Below, piece after piece: positions 23,301 through 31,997 of a stretch of DNA of 64,000 nucleotides. Origin of the DNA: Micromonospora fulviviridis (GTDB taxonomy: Bacteria; Actinomycetota; Actinomycetes; Mycobacteriales; Micromonosporaceae); assembly GCF_014648395.1 (NCBI RefSeq), contig NZ_BMRA01000011.1, positions 1 through 64,000 on the forward strand, in the 5' to 3' direction. Numbering within the stretch: position 1 is the stretch's first letter; the number at the start of each line of letters is the position of its first letter. Position numbers and translations under genes: made by a program. The notes under the pieces were generated by a model. It made no database searches, had not been told where the DNA came from, and saw nothing but the letters and a program-made list of their open reading frames with translations.

Positions 23301-24833
23301 TCAGTAGCGCCAGGGGTTGCCGGTCTCCCGGTACTCCTCGACCGGCACCAGCGGCACGCCGGGGGCCATCCGGTCGACGTAGAGGCGGCCCTCCAGGTGG
23401 TCGATCTCGTGGGCGACCAGCCGCGCCATCGCGTACTCGAAGGACGTGATGACCCGGCTGCCGTCCCACAGGGCGTGTTCGACGTCGATCCGTAGCGGCC
23501 GGGGCACCAGCCCGCGGTGGTCGAAGAAGGAGAGGCAGCCCTCGTACTGCTCGTCGGTGTCGGAGGCGCTGTCGACCACCCGGGGGTTGAGCAGGACGAC
23601 GGGTTCGGCCACCCGGTCGGCGGGGCGGACCAGGGCGGCGGCCCAGCCGAGCCCGAGTTGCGGCGCGGCGATGCCGACGCCCTTGCTGAACGGGTGCAGC
23701 TCGTCGAGGCGGACCAGCAGGCCGGCGAGTCGGTCGACCACGTCCCGGGCGAGCTGTTCCTCCCGGGGCAGGTCGAACTGGCGGGCGGGCTGCCGGAGCA
23801 GGTCGTCGCCGCGCTGGAGGATGCCGACGGCCCGCATCCGGTCGCTGGCCCGTACCCGGGCGCCGGGGGCGGCCCCCTCGGGTTCGACGTCCGGGGGCTG
23901 GCTGCGGAAGCGCCACTGCATCCGGTAGCGGGCGTTCAGCGGCGGGTCGTCGGTCGCCCAGTCGAAGATCGCCCGGCCGCCGTCGTCGCTGCGCTGGATC
24001 GGGGTGCGCAGCGGCCCCTCCTCGGCGGAGAGGGAGGTCTCCGCGCCCCACACCTTGGGGTCCAGGTCGGCGGGGAGGTCGAGGCGGACGGCGAGATGCC
24101 GGGTGGGGAGGCGTACGGCGCGCTGGAACCAGGGGCCCCACTTGTCCCGCCCGACCCGGTAGGCGTACTCGATGGTGGCCCGGTCGCCGGGGTAGAGCGG
24201 GAAGCGCCCCTCGTCGTTCTCGAAGAGCAGCCAGATCTCCTTGAACGCGTCCCGGTCGTGTTTGGCCCGCCAGTGCATCGGCTCCCGCGTGCCCCCGTCG
24301 TCCCGGAAGGCCGCCAGTTGCAGCTCGGCGAAGGTGAGCGGGTGCTCGCGGTGGTGCCGGTTGGAGCGGCCCGGGTCGTTGGGGTAGCGGTCGACGGCGA
24401 CCCGGACCAGGTAGCGGGTGACCGGCTCGGTGCCGGCGTTGTACAGCTCGCGCCGGATCGCGCAGTGGTAGCAGCCGTCGTCGGTGTAGGTGAGGGTCGC
24501 CGTCTCGCGCTCGACCACCAGCCCGGTGCCGGGCGGCAGCCACTGGCCGGGCACGGGCGGGTCCCGGTGCGGACCGCCGGAGCGGCCGTGCCGCAGCTCG
24601 TCGTACTCCCGGAAGCGCTGCCAGATCGCGCCGCTGGCCTCCAGCACGGCCTCGGCGCGGCGGGCGAAGTCCTCGGTGGGCCGGTGCCGGCGCCCCTCGA
24701 CGTGGCTGACGTACGACGGGTCGAAGCCCATCAGCGTCGCCAACTGCTTCTTGGACAGCCCTCGGCCGGTGCGGTGCCGGGCGAGTTCGGCCGCGAACGA
24801 GTCGGCGGCACGCTCGATGGGTGAGGTCGTCAT
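23301..24833 (-). CDS. XRE helix-turn-helix / peptide deformylase fusion
   Basis: A 510-residue protein. Residues 8-75 form an XRE-type helix-turn-helix (LSKKQLATLMGFDPSYVSHVEG). Residues 110-335 are a beta-rich region of unknown family containing a CYHC motif. Residues 345-500 are a polypeptide deformylase domain with all three metal-site motifs: GVGIAAPQ (384-391), EGCLS (431-435) and HEIDH (475-479). Deformylases remove the formyl group from nascent N-terminal Met; here the enzyme seems joined to a DNA-binding sensor. The ATG at 24833 with GAGGAA upstream was chosen over a start 33 bases earlier. Domain order and length are far from the usual 165-200 residue enzyme. Confidence 0.85.
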   Translation of the reverse strand: MTTSPIERAADSFAAELARHRTGRGLSKKQLATLMGFDPSYVSHVEGRRHRPTEDFARRAEAVLEASGAIWQRFREYDELRHGRSGGPHRDPPVPGQWLPPGTGLVVERETATLTYTDDGCYHCAIRRELYNAGTEPVTRYLVRVAVDRYPNDPGRSNRHHREHPLTFAELQLAAFRDDGGTREPMHWRAKHDRDAFKEIWLLFENDEGRFPLYPGDRATIEYAYRVGRDKWGPWFQRAVRLPTRHLAVRLDLPADLDPKVWGAETSLSAEEGPLRTPIQRSDDGGRAIFDWATDDPPLNARYRMQWRFRSQPPDVEPEGAAPGARVRASDRMRAVGILQRGDDLLRQPARQFDLPREEQLARDVVDRLAGLLVRLDELHPFSKGVGIAAPQLGLGWAAALVRPADRVAEPVVLLNPRVVDSASDTDEQYEGCLSFFDHRGLVPRPLRIDVEHALWDGSRVITSFEYAMARLVAHEIDHLEGRLYVDRMAPGVPLVPVEEYRETGNPWRY

Positions 24834-25072
24834 CGGCTTCCTCGTACGCGGGAAGACCATTTTCACGTTCAGTGGCCGAACGTGTACGGAAACTGCCTCG
24901 TATTCGACACTCGCCTTGACAATTCAGCGGCATCCGTCGATGCTTGCGCGGTCCGCCGCCCCGCTGGGCGGCGTTTTCCGTCCACGTCGCCGGGTAGTAC
25001 GCGACGGGCGACGGAGTGACCGGGACCTCTCGCCGGAGCCTTCGGGACCGCTTCCCCTCGAAGGGAAGCTGT

Positions 25073-25088
25073 GGTTAGGCTAGCCTTA
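25073..25088. promoter_or_regulatory. iron box (IdeR/DmdR-type site)
   Basis: GGTTAGGCTAGCCTTA matches the core of the actinobacterial iron-box consensus (GGTTAGGCTAACCTAA) at 14 of 16 positions. It lies 55 bp before the FhuF-like reductase gene, so that gene should be repressed by iron-loaded IdeR/DmdR. The rest of the 310-bp interval 24834-25143 holds no recognisable gene. Confidence 0.75.
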
Positions 25089-25143
25089 GTCCGGGCCGAC
25101 GGTAGATGTCGGCCGGTGGGGCGACCAGACAGGGGACGGCCAG

Positions 25144-25938
25144 GTGACTGCGGTGATGCCGGGGCGGGAGGCCGCCACCCCGTTCGCCCCGGTCACCGCG
25201 ACCCTGCGGGCCATGTTCGGCACCGACGACCTGCCCGGGCTCGCGCCCGGCCTGCTGGTCACCGACGGCGCGCCCCACTGGACCCCGGCCACCCGGCTGG
25301 TCGACGGCACCCTGCTCCCCGAGTTCCTGCGGGCAGCGGGCCGGCGCTGGGGCGGCACCCCGCACGCCTGCGCCGCGCTCGCCTGGAAGTCCTACAGCTA
25401 CTGGACGGCTTTGCCGGCGGTGCTCGGCTGGGCCTCGGCCCGGCGGGTGCCGCTGCTCGACCCGGCCGACGTGCTGGTCCACTTCGAGGACCACCACCAG
25501 CTCCTCACCCTCGGCCTGCGCAGCTCGACCACGGTCGCGGTGCTCCCCGGCGACCCGCTGGCGCTGGCCGGCGCACCGGAGGTCCGGGTGGTCGCCGACG
25601 AGGCGGCGCTGCTCGACGCGCTGCGCGCCTCCCTGCTCGACGCCCACTTCGCCCCGCTGATCGCGGCCATCCAGGGCGAGGTGCGGATCGGCACCCGTAC
25701 GCTGCTCGGCTCGGTCGCGTCCGGCATCGCGCACGGCATCCTGCGGGCCTCGGACGCGCTTCCCGGCTCCTCGACCGCGACCATCGGCACGCTGCTCGAC
25801 GCGCTCGACCTGAGCGACCTGGTCGAACTGGTGCCGGGCCCCGCCGGCGAGCCGACCGTGCAGCGGCGCACCTGCTGCCTGGCCTTCACCCTGCCCCGGC
25901 CGAAGATCTGCCAGGGCTGCTGCGTCCGCCAGGCCTGA
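25144..25938 (+). CDS. FhuF-like ferric-siderophore reductase, [2Fe-2S]
   Basis: A 264-residue protein whose C-terminus, from RRTCCLAF to CQGCCVRQA, holds the CC-x(10)-C-x2-C cluster motif of the FhuF family, which releases iron from ferric siderophores in the cytoplasm. The N-terminal 200 residues are family-typical in length and contain a conserved-looking AALAWKSYSYWTALP stretch. The GTG at 25144 is taken as the start; an ATG at 25156 is possible. The upstream iron box supports a role in iron acquisition. No siderophore transporter lies next to it in this window. Confidence 0.85.
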   Translation: MTAVMPGREAATPFAPVTATLRAMFGTDDLPGLAPGLLVTDGAPHWTPATRLVDGTLLPEFLRAAGRRWGGTPHACAALAWKSYSYWTALPAVLGWASARRVPLLDPADVLVHFEDHHQLLTLGLRSSTTVAVLPGDPLALAGAPEVRVVADEAALLDALRASLLDAHFAPLIAAIQGEVRIGTRTLLGSVASGIAHGILRASDALPGSSTATIGTLLDALDLSDLVELVPGPAGEPTVQRRTCCLAFTLPRPKICQGCCVRQA

Positions 25939-25952
25939 CCGGCCGGGTTCGG

Positions 25953-27764
25953 TCAGCCCACCAGGGCACGCACGTCCCAGAGCCAGACCCCGCCGGTGAA
26001 GGTCGGCGTGATCCCGGTCAGCTCGGTCATCCCCCGGTGCAGTGACCCGGCCTGCCGCAGTCGCGGGTCGAGGACCACCGCGCCCGCCCGCCAGTACCGC
26101 AGGTCGTCCACGGCGGCCACCCGGTCCTGCGGAGTGATCGGCGGCACGGCGTCGGTCTGCCGGATGGTGGTGAAGAAGGTGCTGGTGGGGCGGGGCGGGG
26201 CGGTGAAGAGGGCGACCCGGCCGGCGCCGGGCCGGGTGTCCGGGTAGAGGAAGTAGCCCCGGGCCAGCGGCATGTCCAGCCGCGTCTCGGCGGACCAGCG
26301 CAGCGGGACGGCGTACGTGGTGTCGGGCAGCGGGAGCGTGACGATGCTGTGCCCGCCGGTCACGTACGGGCGCCAGGCGCCGGAGGTGACGAAGGCCGGG
26401 GTCGGGTCGAGGCGCACCGCGGGCAGCGGGGTGGGCAGGAGCGGCAGCAGCGCCATGGTGAGGACGGTGGCGGTGACGAACCGGATCCGCCCGCGGGCGG
26501 CCGGGTGCCGCCGGGCCAGCCGCCGGATGTGTTCGGCGCCCAGCGCGAGCAGGATGCCGACGATCGGGGTGAGCGCCAGGGACCACCGGGTGGGCACCAC
26601 CGAGTGCAGGATCGGCAGGTGCTCCAGCGCGGCCCAGGGGCCCGGGATGCCGGTGTCCCGCCCGTCGAAGCGGATCTCGCGGCCGAGCGAGAACAGCACG
26701 AACACCGCGCCGACGGCGGCCAGGCCGAGCACCACGGCGTTGCGGCGCAGCCACCAGACCAGCGCGACCACCAGCACGGCGAGCGGCCAGCCGAAGAAGG
26801 CGTTCTCCTCGGTGGCGTTCTTGGCCAGCCAGACGCTGCCGCGGGCGTCGCCGGCCAGGGACTCGCGGGACCAGGCGACGTAGGAGGCGAGGTCGGTGCG
26901 GTAGCCCCGGATCAGCGTGGAGAGCCCCCGGTAGGCCCCGGGTCCGAAGAACTGCACGGAGAGCGGGTACGCCAGCAGCACTCCGGAGAACACGGCGGCC
27001 ACCCCGAGCCCGGCGGTGAAGGGCCGGGCCGCGCTGCGCAGTTCGGGCCGGCCGAGGGCGAGCGCCAGCACCACCACGCCCAGGCCGATCGCGGTCATCA
27101 GCAGGATCTCCAGGTTGAGGAATGCCTGCCAGACGATGAGCAGCCCGAGCAGCACGCCGTTGCGCAGCCAGCGGCCCGGCTCGGCCAGGCGCAGCGTCCG
27201 CCAGACGAGCAGCGGCACGACGAACTGGCTGACGATGTTGGGGTGGGCGTTGGCGTGCGAGACCATGGCCGGCGCGAACGCGCAGAAGCCGGCGCCCAGC
27301 CAGGCCGGACCGCGGGCCCCGATCAACACGCGGGAGAGGACGAAATACCAGGCCACGCCCGTGGCCGCCATTCCGAGGGTGAGAAAGAGCAGGAATGACC
27401 AGCGGGGCCCGAACAGGACGGTGACGGGCGTCATTGGCAGCGAAATGGATAATACGGACGTATTTGCCATCAGATTGACGCCGTCCGGCACGTTCATCCG
27501 GTCCGAGGTGAACGGATAGGCAAAATCGGTCACCACTCGCGCGCCGTGCGCCATCATCCACTCGAACTGCGCCTGATCGGTGCGGTTGTCCCGGACGCCG
27601 TTGGCCGGGTCCAGCCAGACCCGGGCCGTCACCCAGAAGGCGAGCAGCACGAAACTGAGCACGGCGAGGGCGTCGACCCGCCTGTCCTGCCCCGGTCGTC
27701 CGCCCTCGTCGGGCCCGTCCTCGGCGGCACCACCCGGAGCGGCGTCCGATTCAGGAGTAGTCAT
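25953..27764 (-). CDS. large polytopic membrane protein, possibly GT-C-like
   Basis: A membrane protein of 603 residues with about 11 membrane segments and a C-terminal soluble region of about 170 residues. After the first segment comes a loop with RTDQAQFEWMM and AYPFTSDRMNVPDG, acidic residues positioned as in the first periplasmic loop of GT-C glycosyltransferases or YfhO-like proteins. I do not recognise a named family with certainty. If GT-C, it would move sugars from lipid carriers to acceptors outside the membrane. It ends 15 bp from the FhuF-like gene in convergent orientation. Divergent from the methyltransferase gene at 27975. Confidence 0.75.
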   Translation of the reverse strand: MTTPESDAAPGGAAEDGPDEGGRPGQDRRVDALAVLSFVLLAFWVTARVWLDPANGVRDNRTDQAQFEWMMAHGARVVTDFAYPFTSDRMNVPDGVNLMANTSVLSISLPMTPVTVLFGPRWSFLLFLTLGMAATGVAWYFVLSRVLIGARGPAWLGAGFCAFAPAMVSHANAHPNIVSQFVVPLLVWRTLRLAEPGRWLRNGVLLGLLIVWQAFLNLEILLMTAIGLGVVVLALALGRPELRSAARPFTAGLGVAAVFSGVLLAYPLSVQFFGPGAYRGLSTLIRGYRTDLASYVAWSRESLAGDARGSVWLAKNATEENAFFGWPLAVLVVALVWWLRRNAVVLGLAAVGAVFVLFSLGREIRFDGRDTGIPGPWAALEHLPILHSVVPTRWSLALTPIVGILLALGAEHIRRLARRHPAARGRIRFVTATVLTMALLPLLPTPLPAVRLDPTPAFVTSGAWRPYVTGGHSIVTLPLPDTTYAVPLRWSAETRLDMPLARGYFLYPDTRPGAGRVALFTAPPRPTSTFFTTIRQTDAVPPITPQDRVAAVDDLRYWRAGAVVLDPRLRQAGSLHRGMTELTGITPTFTGGVWLWDVRALVG

Positions 27765-27974
27765 GGCAATTCAGAGCGTAGTCAGGGTATGGCAGGGCCG
27801 TGACATGTTTCTGGGTACTGGCGTACTATGTGCCGGGTTCGCCGACCGCCGATCACGTGCCCACCCCCGACCGCATTTCGGCCACCCCCGGTGCCCCGAT
27901 TCCCCCGCCATCCCTTCGGATGGTTGACTCTGTCGGTCCAGGCGCGGGTCAGTCATATCGTGAGGAATCGACGC

Positions 27975-28685
27975 ATGGCAGATATCACTGGGGACCAGCG
28001 CGTCCAGTCGGAGGTGCTCGAGGGACTCGCCACGGCGGTCAACCACCGCCGCTGGTTCGTCGAGCTCGCCGTGCCCTACCTCGGTGACAATCCCATCGAG
28101 ATCGGCAGCGGCCTGGGCGACTACGCCCTGGAGTGGTCCGAGCGCCTGCCCCGGATCACCGCCACCGAGGCGGACCCGGACCGCCTGGTCCGGCTCAAGG
28201 AGCGGCTGGCCGAGCACCCCGGCATCGAGGTCCGGCAGATGCTGCTGCCGCACTCCGAGCGTGGCGACTACAGCGCGGCCGTGTCGTACAACGTGCTGGA
28301 GCACATCGAGGACCACGTGAGCGCGCTGCGCAGCATGCGCGACCTGGTCCGCCCCGGCGGGGCCGTGATCATCATCGTGCCCGCGTTCCAGTTCGCCATG
28401 AGCCCCGCAGACGTCGCCACCGGCCACGTCCGGCGCTACACGAAGAAGACCCTGGCCGCGGCCATGACCGAGGCGGGCCTCACCGTCGAGAAGATCCACT
28501 ACGCGAACGCGCTCGGCCTGATCGGCTACTTCATGGCCACCAAGGTCTTCCGGCTGATGCCGAAGGAGGGCCCGATGGTGAAGGTCTACGACACGCTGGT
28601 CCTCCCGGCCACCAAGGCCGCCGAGCAGCGGGTCCGGCCGCCGTTCGGCCAGTCCGTCTTCGCGGTCGCCCGCGTCCCGAGCTGA
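27975..28685 (+). CDS. class I SAM-dependent methyltransferase
   Basis: A soluble protein of 236 residues with a Rossmann methyltransferase fold. Motif I is IEIGSGLGDYAL, the acidic end of strand 2 lies in TATEADPDR, and motif post-I/II is SYNVLEHIEDH followed by LVRPGGAVIIIVPA. The GHVRRYTKKTL segment after the core occurs in methyltransferases acting on glycans or glycolipids. The ATG at 27975 has TGAGGAA upstream. It is divergently oriented to the membrane protein gene 25953-27764, and both might act in envelope glycan metabolism (inference). Substrate unknown. Confidence 0.85.
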   Translation: MADITGDQRVQSEVLEGLATAVNHRRWFVELAVPYLGDNPIEIGSGLGDYALEWSERLPRITATEADPDRLVRLKERLAEHPGIEVRQMLLPHSERGDYSAAVSYNVLEHIEDHVSALRSMRDLVRPGGAVIIIVPAFQFAMSPADVATGHVRRYTKKTLAAAMTEAGLTVEKIHYANALGLIGYFMATKVFRLMPKEGPMVKVYDTLVLPATKAAEQRVRPPFGQSVFAVARVPS

Positions 28686-28691
28686 CCGGAA

Positions 28692-28720
28692 CGGGGCCTC
28701 CGCGTGGTGCGGAGGCCCCG
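28692..28720. terminator. bidirectional hairpin terminator
   Basis: A perfect 12-bp stem (CGGGGCCTCCGC at 28692-28703, complement at 28709-28720) with a 5-nt loop lies between two convergent genes. Confidence 0.6.
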
Positions 28721-28725
28721 TCGCC

Positions 28726-29259
28726 TCATTCCTTGACCTGGTACGTCGGGCGGATCACCGCCCGGGCCAGGGTGTGGAAGGCCAGGTTGAAGCCGACGTA
28801 CGCCGGGCTGGCCCCCTTGCCAACGTCGAGCCGCTCCACGTCCACGGCGTGCACGGCGAAGACGTACCGGTGCGGCCGGTCACCGGGCGGCGGGGCGGCA
28901 CCGCCGTAGCCGGTGTCGCCGTAGTCGTTGCGGATGCTGAAGGCGGCCCCGAGGTCGCTCTCCTTGACGCCCGTCGGCAGCTCGGTGACCGAGGCGGGCA
29001 CGTCCACCAGCACCCAGTGCCAGAAGCCGCTGCCGGTCGGCGCGTCCGGGTCGAAGCAGGTGACCACGAAGCTCTTGGTCTCGTCCGGGAAGCCCGACCA
29101 GGCCAGGTGCGGGGAGAGGTTCTCGCCGCCGGTGCTGCCGTGCGCGTACCGGGCGTCCATCGGCTCGCCGTTGTGCACGTCGTCACTGGTCAGGTGAAAC
29201 GACGGCACCGTCGGCAGCAGCTCGTACGGGTCCGGGGCGATCGGTCGTTCCAGGCTCAT
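28726..29259 (-). CDS. YbhB/YbcL family (PEBP, Raf kinase inhibitor-like) protein
   Basis: A 177-residue protein of the phosphatidylethanolamine-binding fold. Typical motifs are NLSPHLAWSGFPDETKSF, the DPDAPTGSGFWHWVL anion-pocket sequence, and the Pro-rich loop before HRYVFAVHAVD. Bacterial members are cytoplasmic or exported and of unknown physiological role. The ATG has GGAAGGA upstream. A single-gene unit. Confidence 0.92.
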   Translation of the reverse strand: MSLERPIAPDPYELLPTVPSFHLTSDDVHNGEPMDARYAHGSTGGENLSPHLAWSGFPDETKSFVVTCFDPDAPTGSGFWHWVLVDVPASVTELPTGVKESDLGAAFSIRNDYGDTGYGGAAPPPGDRPHRYVFAVHAVDVERLDVGKGASPAYVGFNLAFHTLARAVIRPTYQVKE

Positions 29260-29453
29260 CGAAACGGTCCTTCCGGGTGCACGCGAATGTCCTGCGCCCC
29301 TTCATACCCCCTCCGCGGCCCCGATCGAACCCGAAGCGCCCCGTGTCCGGGTCCACCGGCTCACCATCCAGTGACAACTGACCTACTCTCCAGGGCAGCG
29401 ACGCCAGGCCCCGTGCGCGGCGTGGGGCTGGTGCGAGCCAGGGAGGCGACGAC

Positions 29454-30200
29454 ATGTCCAGCGCGCAGTTGTACGACACCATCGGAGCCACGTACACCGT
29501 GACGCGACGCACCGAACCGCGGATCGCCGCACAGGTCTGGGCCGCGCTCGGCGACGCGCGGACGGTACTGAACGTCGGGGCGGGTACGGGCTCCTACGAG
29601 CCGGCCGACCGGGACCTCACCGCGGTCGAGCCGTCGGCGCTCATGCGGGCGCAGCGCCCCGCAGGCTCGGCGCCGTGCGTGGCCGCCGCCGCGGAGAGCC
29701 TTCCGTTCGAGGACCAGTCGTTCGACGCGGCGATGGCTTTCGCCACCATCCATCACTGGCAGGACCCGATCGCCGGCCTGCGCGAGATGCGGCGGGTCGC
29801 GCGGCGCGTGGTGGTGTTCACGCACGACACCACTGACGCCGGATGGCTGAGTCGGTTCTGGCTCACTCGCGACTACCTTCCCGAGGTCGCGGACCTCGTT
29901 GCCGGCCGGCCTTCGCTGGCCGAGCTGGCCGGCGCGATCGGGGCCCGCGTGGAGCCGGTACCCATCCCGTGGGACTGCGTCGACGGCTTCTTCGAGGCCT
30001 ACTGGCGCCGGCCCGAGGCGTACCTGGACGAGAACGTCCGTCGCGGGGTGTCGGTCTGGGCCAGGGTCGGGCCGGACGCCGAGCGGAGGGCGGTGGACAG
30101 CCTCCGCGACGACCTCGCCTCAGGCCGGTGGGCGGAACGCAACCGCGACCTCGTCGACCTCGACGCGGCAGAGCTCGGCCTTCGTCTGCTCATCGCCTGA
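29454..30200 (+). CDS. class I SAM-dependent methyltransferase
   Basis: A 248-residue methyltransferase. The SAM-binding motif I is VLNVGAGTGSYEP, followed by LTAVEPSALM with the acidic ribose-binding Glu, and FDAAMAFATIHHWQD marks motif IV of the Methyltransf_11 type. The His pair in IHHW is common in this group. The C-terminal 100 residues are a helical cap that should define the substrate, which is unknown. The ATG has GGGAGG seven bases upstream. An intrinsic terminator follows. Confidence 0.9.
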   Translation: MSSAQLYDTIGATYTVTRRTEPRIAAQVWAALGDARTVLNVGAGTGSYEPADRDLTAVEPSALMRAQRPAGSAPCVAAAAESLPFEDQSFDAAMAFATIHHWQDPIAGLREMRRVARRVVVFTHDTTDAGWLSRFWLTRDYLPEVADLVAGRPSLAELAGAIGARVEPVPIPWDCVDGFFEAYWRRPEAYLDENVRRGVSVWARVGPDAERRAVDSLRDDLASGRWAERNRDLVDLDAAELGLRLLIA

Positions 30201-30230
30201 GCCCGCCCCGTCCCGGGTGCGGGACGGACG

Positions 30231-30268
30231 CGCCCCTGACCGGCGTTCGCGCTGGTCAGGGGCGTTTT
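30231..30268 (+). terminator. intrinsic terminator
   Basis: CGCCCCTGACC (30231-30241) pairs perfectly with GGTCAGGGGCG (30254-30264), followed by TTTT. It ends the methyltransferase transcript and faces the tRNA-Ser gene. Confidence 0.8.
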
Positions 30269-30282
30269 GCCGCCCAGGCGAG

Positions 30283-30371
30283 CGGAGGGTGTGGGATTCG
30301 AACCCACGAAGGACATCGCTGCCCTTACCGGTTTTCAAGACCAGCGCCATCGGCCACTAGGCGAACCCTCC
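30283..30371 (-). tRNA. tRNA-Ser(TGA)
   Basis: An 89-nt class II tRNA on the minus strand: acceptor GGAGGGT/ACACCCTCC region closing as GGAGGGT with ACCCTCC, anticodon stem CTGGT/ACCGG with loop CTTGAAA (TGA), a long variable arm and T-loop TTCGAAT; discriminator G. Confidence 0.95.
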
Positions 30372-30469
30372 CTGCCACGCCCCCGACGGGGTGCGTGGCC
30401 GTGCCTAGTCTGCCACGGCCGGTGGAACCGGCGAGCCGCCGTCCCCACCCCCGCTGGCAGGATGCTCCC

Positions 30470-31009
30470 GTGTGGGAAACCCCGGCGGTGGTGCTGATCA
30501 GTGGAATCATGGCGGCCGGCAAGTCCACTGTGGCCGAGCTGCTGGCCCGACGGCTGCCCCGCGCCGTGCACCTGCGCGGTGACGTGTTCCGTCGCATGAT
30601 CGTCAGCGGGCGCGCCGAGATGACCGCCGAGCTCAGCGACGAGGCGTGGCGGCAGCTCCGGCTCCGCTACGACCTCGCCGCGTCGGCCGCCGACCGGTAC
30701 GCCGCCGCCGGCTTCACCGTGGTGCTCCAGGACGTGGTCCTCGGCCCGGAGCTGCCGGCCCTGGTCGACCGGATCCGGCACCGACCGCTCGCCGTCGTGG
30801 TGCTCGCGCCCCGCGCCGACGTGGTCGCCGCCCGCGAGCGGGACCGGCCCAAGCAGGGGTACGGCGACTGGCCGGTCGCCGACCTGGACGCCGGGTTCCG
30901 GGCCGACACGCCCCGGATCGGGCTCTGGCTGGACACCTCGGCGCAGACCCCCGAGGAGACGGTGGACGAGATCCTGGCCCGGGCGTGGACGGCCGGTCGG
31001 ATCGGGTAA
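30470..31009 (+). CDS. P-loop kinase/phosphotransferase (AAA family)
   Basis: A 179-residue cytoplasmic protein with a P-loop near the N-terminus, GIMAAGKST at 12-20. It has a shikimate-kinase or chloramphenicol-phosphotransferase-like layout: RGDVFRRMIVSGR after strand 2 and VVVLAPRADVVAARERDR as the lid/Arg region. It probably phosphorylates a small molecule; which one is not shown. The GTG at 30470 gives the family's usual N-terminus. The stop TAA overlaps the -10 box of the next gene's leaderless promoter. Confidence 0.8.
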   Translation: MWETPAVVLISGIMAAGKSTVAELLARRLPRAVHLRGDVFRRMIVSGRAEMTAELSDEAWRQLRLRYDLAASAADRYAAAGFTVVLQDVVLGPELPALVDRIRHRPLAVVVLAPRADVVAARERDRPKQGYGDWPVADLDAGFRADTPRIGLWLDTSAQTPEETVDEILARAWTAGRIG

Positions 31010-31018
31010 GACTGGGCT

Positions 31019-31993
31019 ATGCACGCGATCACGATCCCGAAACCCGGTGGACCCGAGGCGCTCGTCTGGGCGGCGGTGCCCGATCCGGAGCCCGGCCCGG
31101 GCGAGGTGGTGGTCGAGGTGCGGGCCAGTGCCGTGAACCGGGCCGACCTGCTGCAACGGCAGGGGCAGTACCCGCCTCCGCCGGGCGCGCCGGCGTACCC
31201 GGGGTTGGAGTGTGCCGGGGTGGTGGCCGCGCTGGGTCCGGAGGTGACCGGCTGGGCGGTCGGCGACGAGGTCTGCGCGCTGCTGGCCGGCGGCGGGTAC
31301 GCCGAGCGGGTCGCCGTGCCGGCCGGCCAGCTGCTGCCGGTGCCGGCCGGGGTGGACCCGGTCGACGCGGCGGCGCTGCCCGAGGTGGCCTGCACGGTCT
31401 TCTCGAACGTGGTGCAGCTGGCCCGCCTGGCCGAGGGCGAGACGCTGCTGGTGCACGGCGGCGGCAGCGGGATCGGCACGTTCGCCATCCAGCTCGGGGT
31501 GGCGCTCGGCGCGACCGTCGTGGTGACCGCCCGGGCGGCGAAGCACGAGCGGCTGCGCGAGCTGGGCGCCGCGCACGCCATCGACTACCGGGAGCAGGAC
31601 TTCGTCGAGGAGGTCCGCCGGGTCACCGACGGCCGGGGCGCGGACGTGATCCTGGACATCATGGGGGCCGCGTACCTGCCGCGGAACGTGGCGGCGCTGG
31701 CCACCGGCGGGCGGCTCGTGGTGATCGGCATGCAGGGCGGCCGCAAGGGCGAACTGGACCTGGGGATGCTGCTGGCGAAGCGGGCCTCGGTGCACGCGAC
31801 GGCGCTGCGTTCCCGCCCGCTCGCCGAGAAGGCGGAGATCGTCCGGGGTGTCCGCGAGCAGGTGTGGCCGCTGGTCGAGTCGGGGAAGATCCGGCCGGTG
31901 GTGCACGCGCGGGCGAAGATGGCCGACGCCGCCGACGCGCACCGGCTGGTGGAGACCAGCGACCACCTGGGCAAGGTGCTCCTGGTCCGCTGA
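31019..31993 (+). CDS. NAD(P)H-quinone oxidoreductase (zeta-crystallin/PIG3-like)
   Basis: A 324-residue medium-chain dehydrogenase/reductase without catalytic or structural zinc ligands. The substrate domain carries ASAVNRADLLQRQGQYPPP, typical of the TP53I3/PIG3 branch, and the NADPH domain has VHGGGSGIGTFAIQL. It would reduce quinones or enals with NADPH. The ATG lies six bases after TAAGAC, pointing to a leaderless transcript whose -10 box begins at the stop codon of the previous gene. Proximity to soxR fits a quinone or redox stress role, but they are convergent. Confidence 0.92.
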   Translation: MHAITIPKPGGPEALVWAAVPDPEPGPGEVVVEVRASAVNRADLLQRQGQYPPPPGAPAYPGLECAGVVAALGPEVTGWAVGDEVCALLAGGGYAERVAVPAGQLLPVPAGVDPVDAAALPEVACTVFSNVVQLARLAEGETLLVHGGGSGIGTFAIQLGVALGATVVVTARAAKHERLRELGAAHAIDYREQDFVEEVRRVTDGRGADVILDIMGAAYLPRNVAALATGGRLVVIGMQGGRKGELDLGMLLAKRASVHATALRSRPLAEKAEIVRGVREQVWPLVESGKIRPVVHARAKMADAADAHRLVETSDHLGKVLLVR

Positions 31994-31997
31994 CCGG

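Noticed and set aside
24833..24866. A longer start for the HTH-deformylase protein.
   Set aside because: The ATG at 24833 has GAGGAA at good spacing and matches typical HTH N-termini; the extension has no ribosome-binding site.
21145..24933. Very long open frame on the minus strand spanning the CPBP, flavohemoglobin and deformylase regions.
   Set aside because: Only its last 257 codons (CPBP protein) look like protein; the rest is out of frame with the clear deformylase gene and antisense to the flavohemoglobin gene. High GC content produces such frames.
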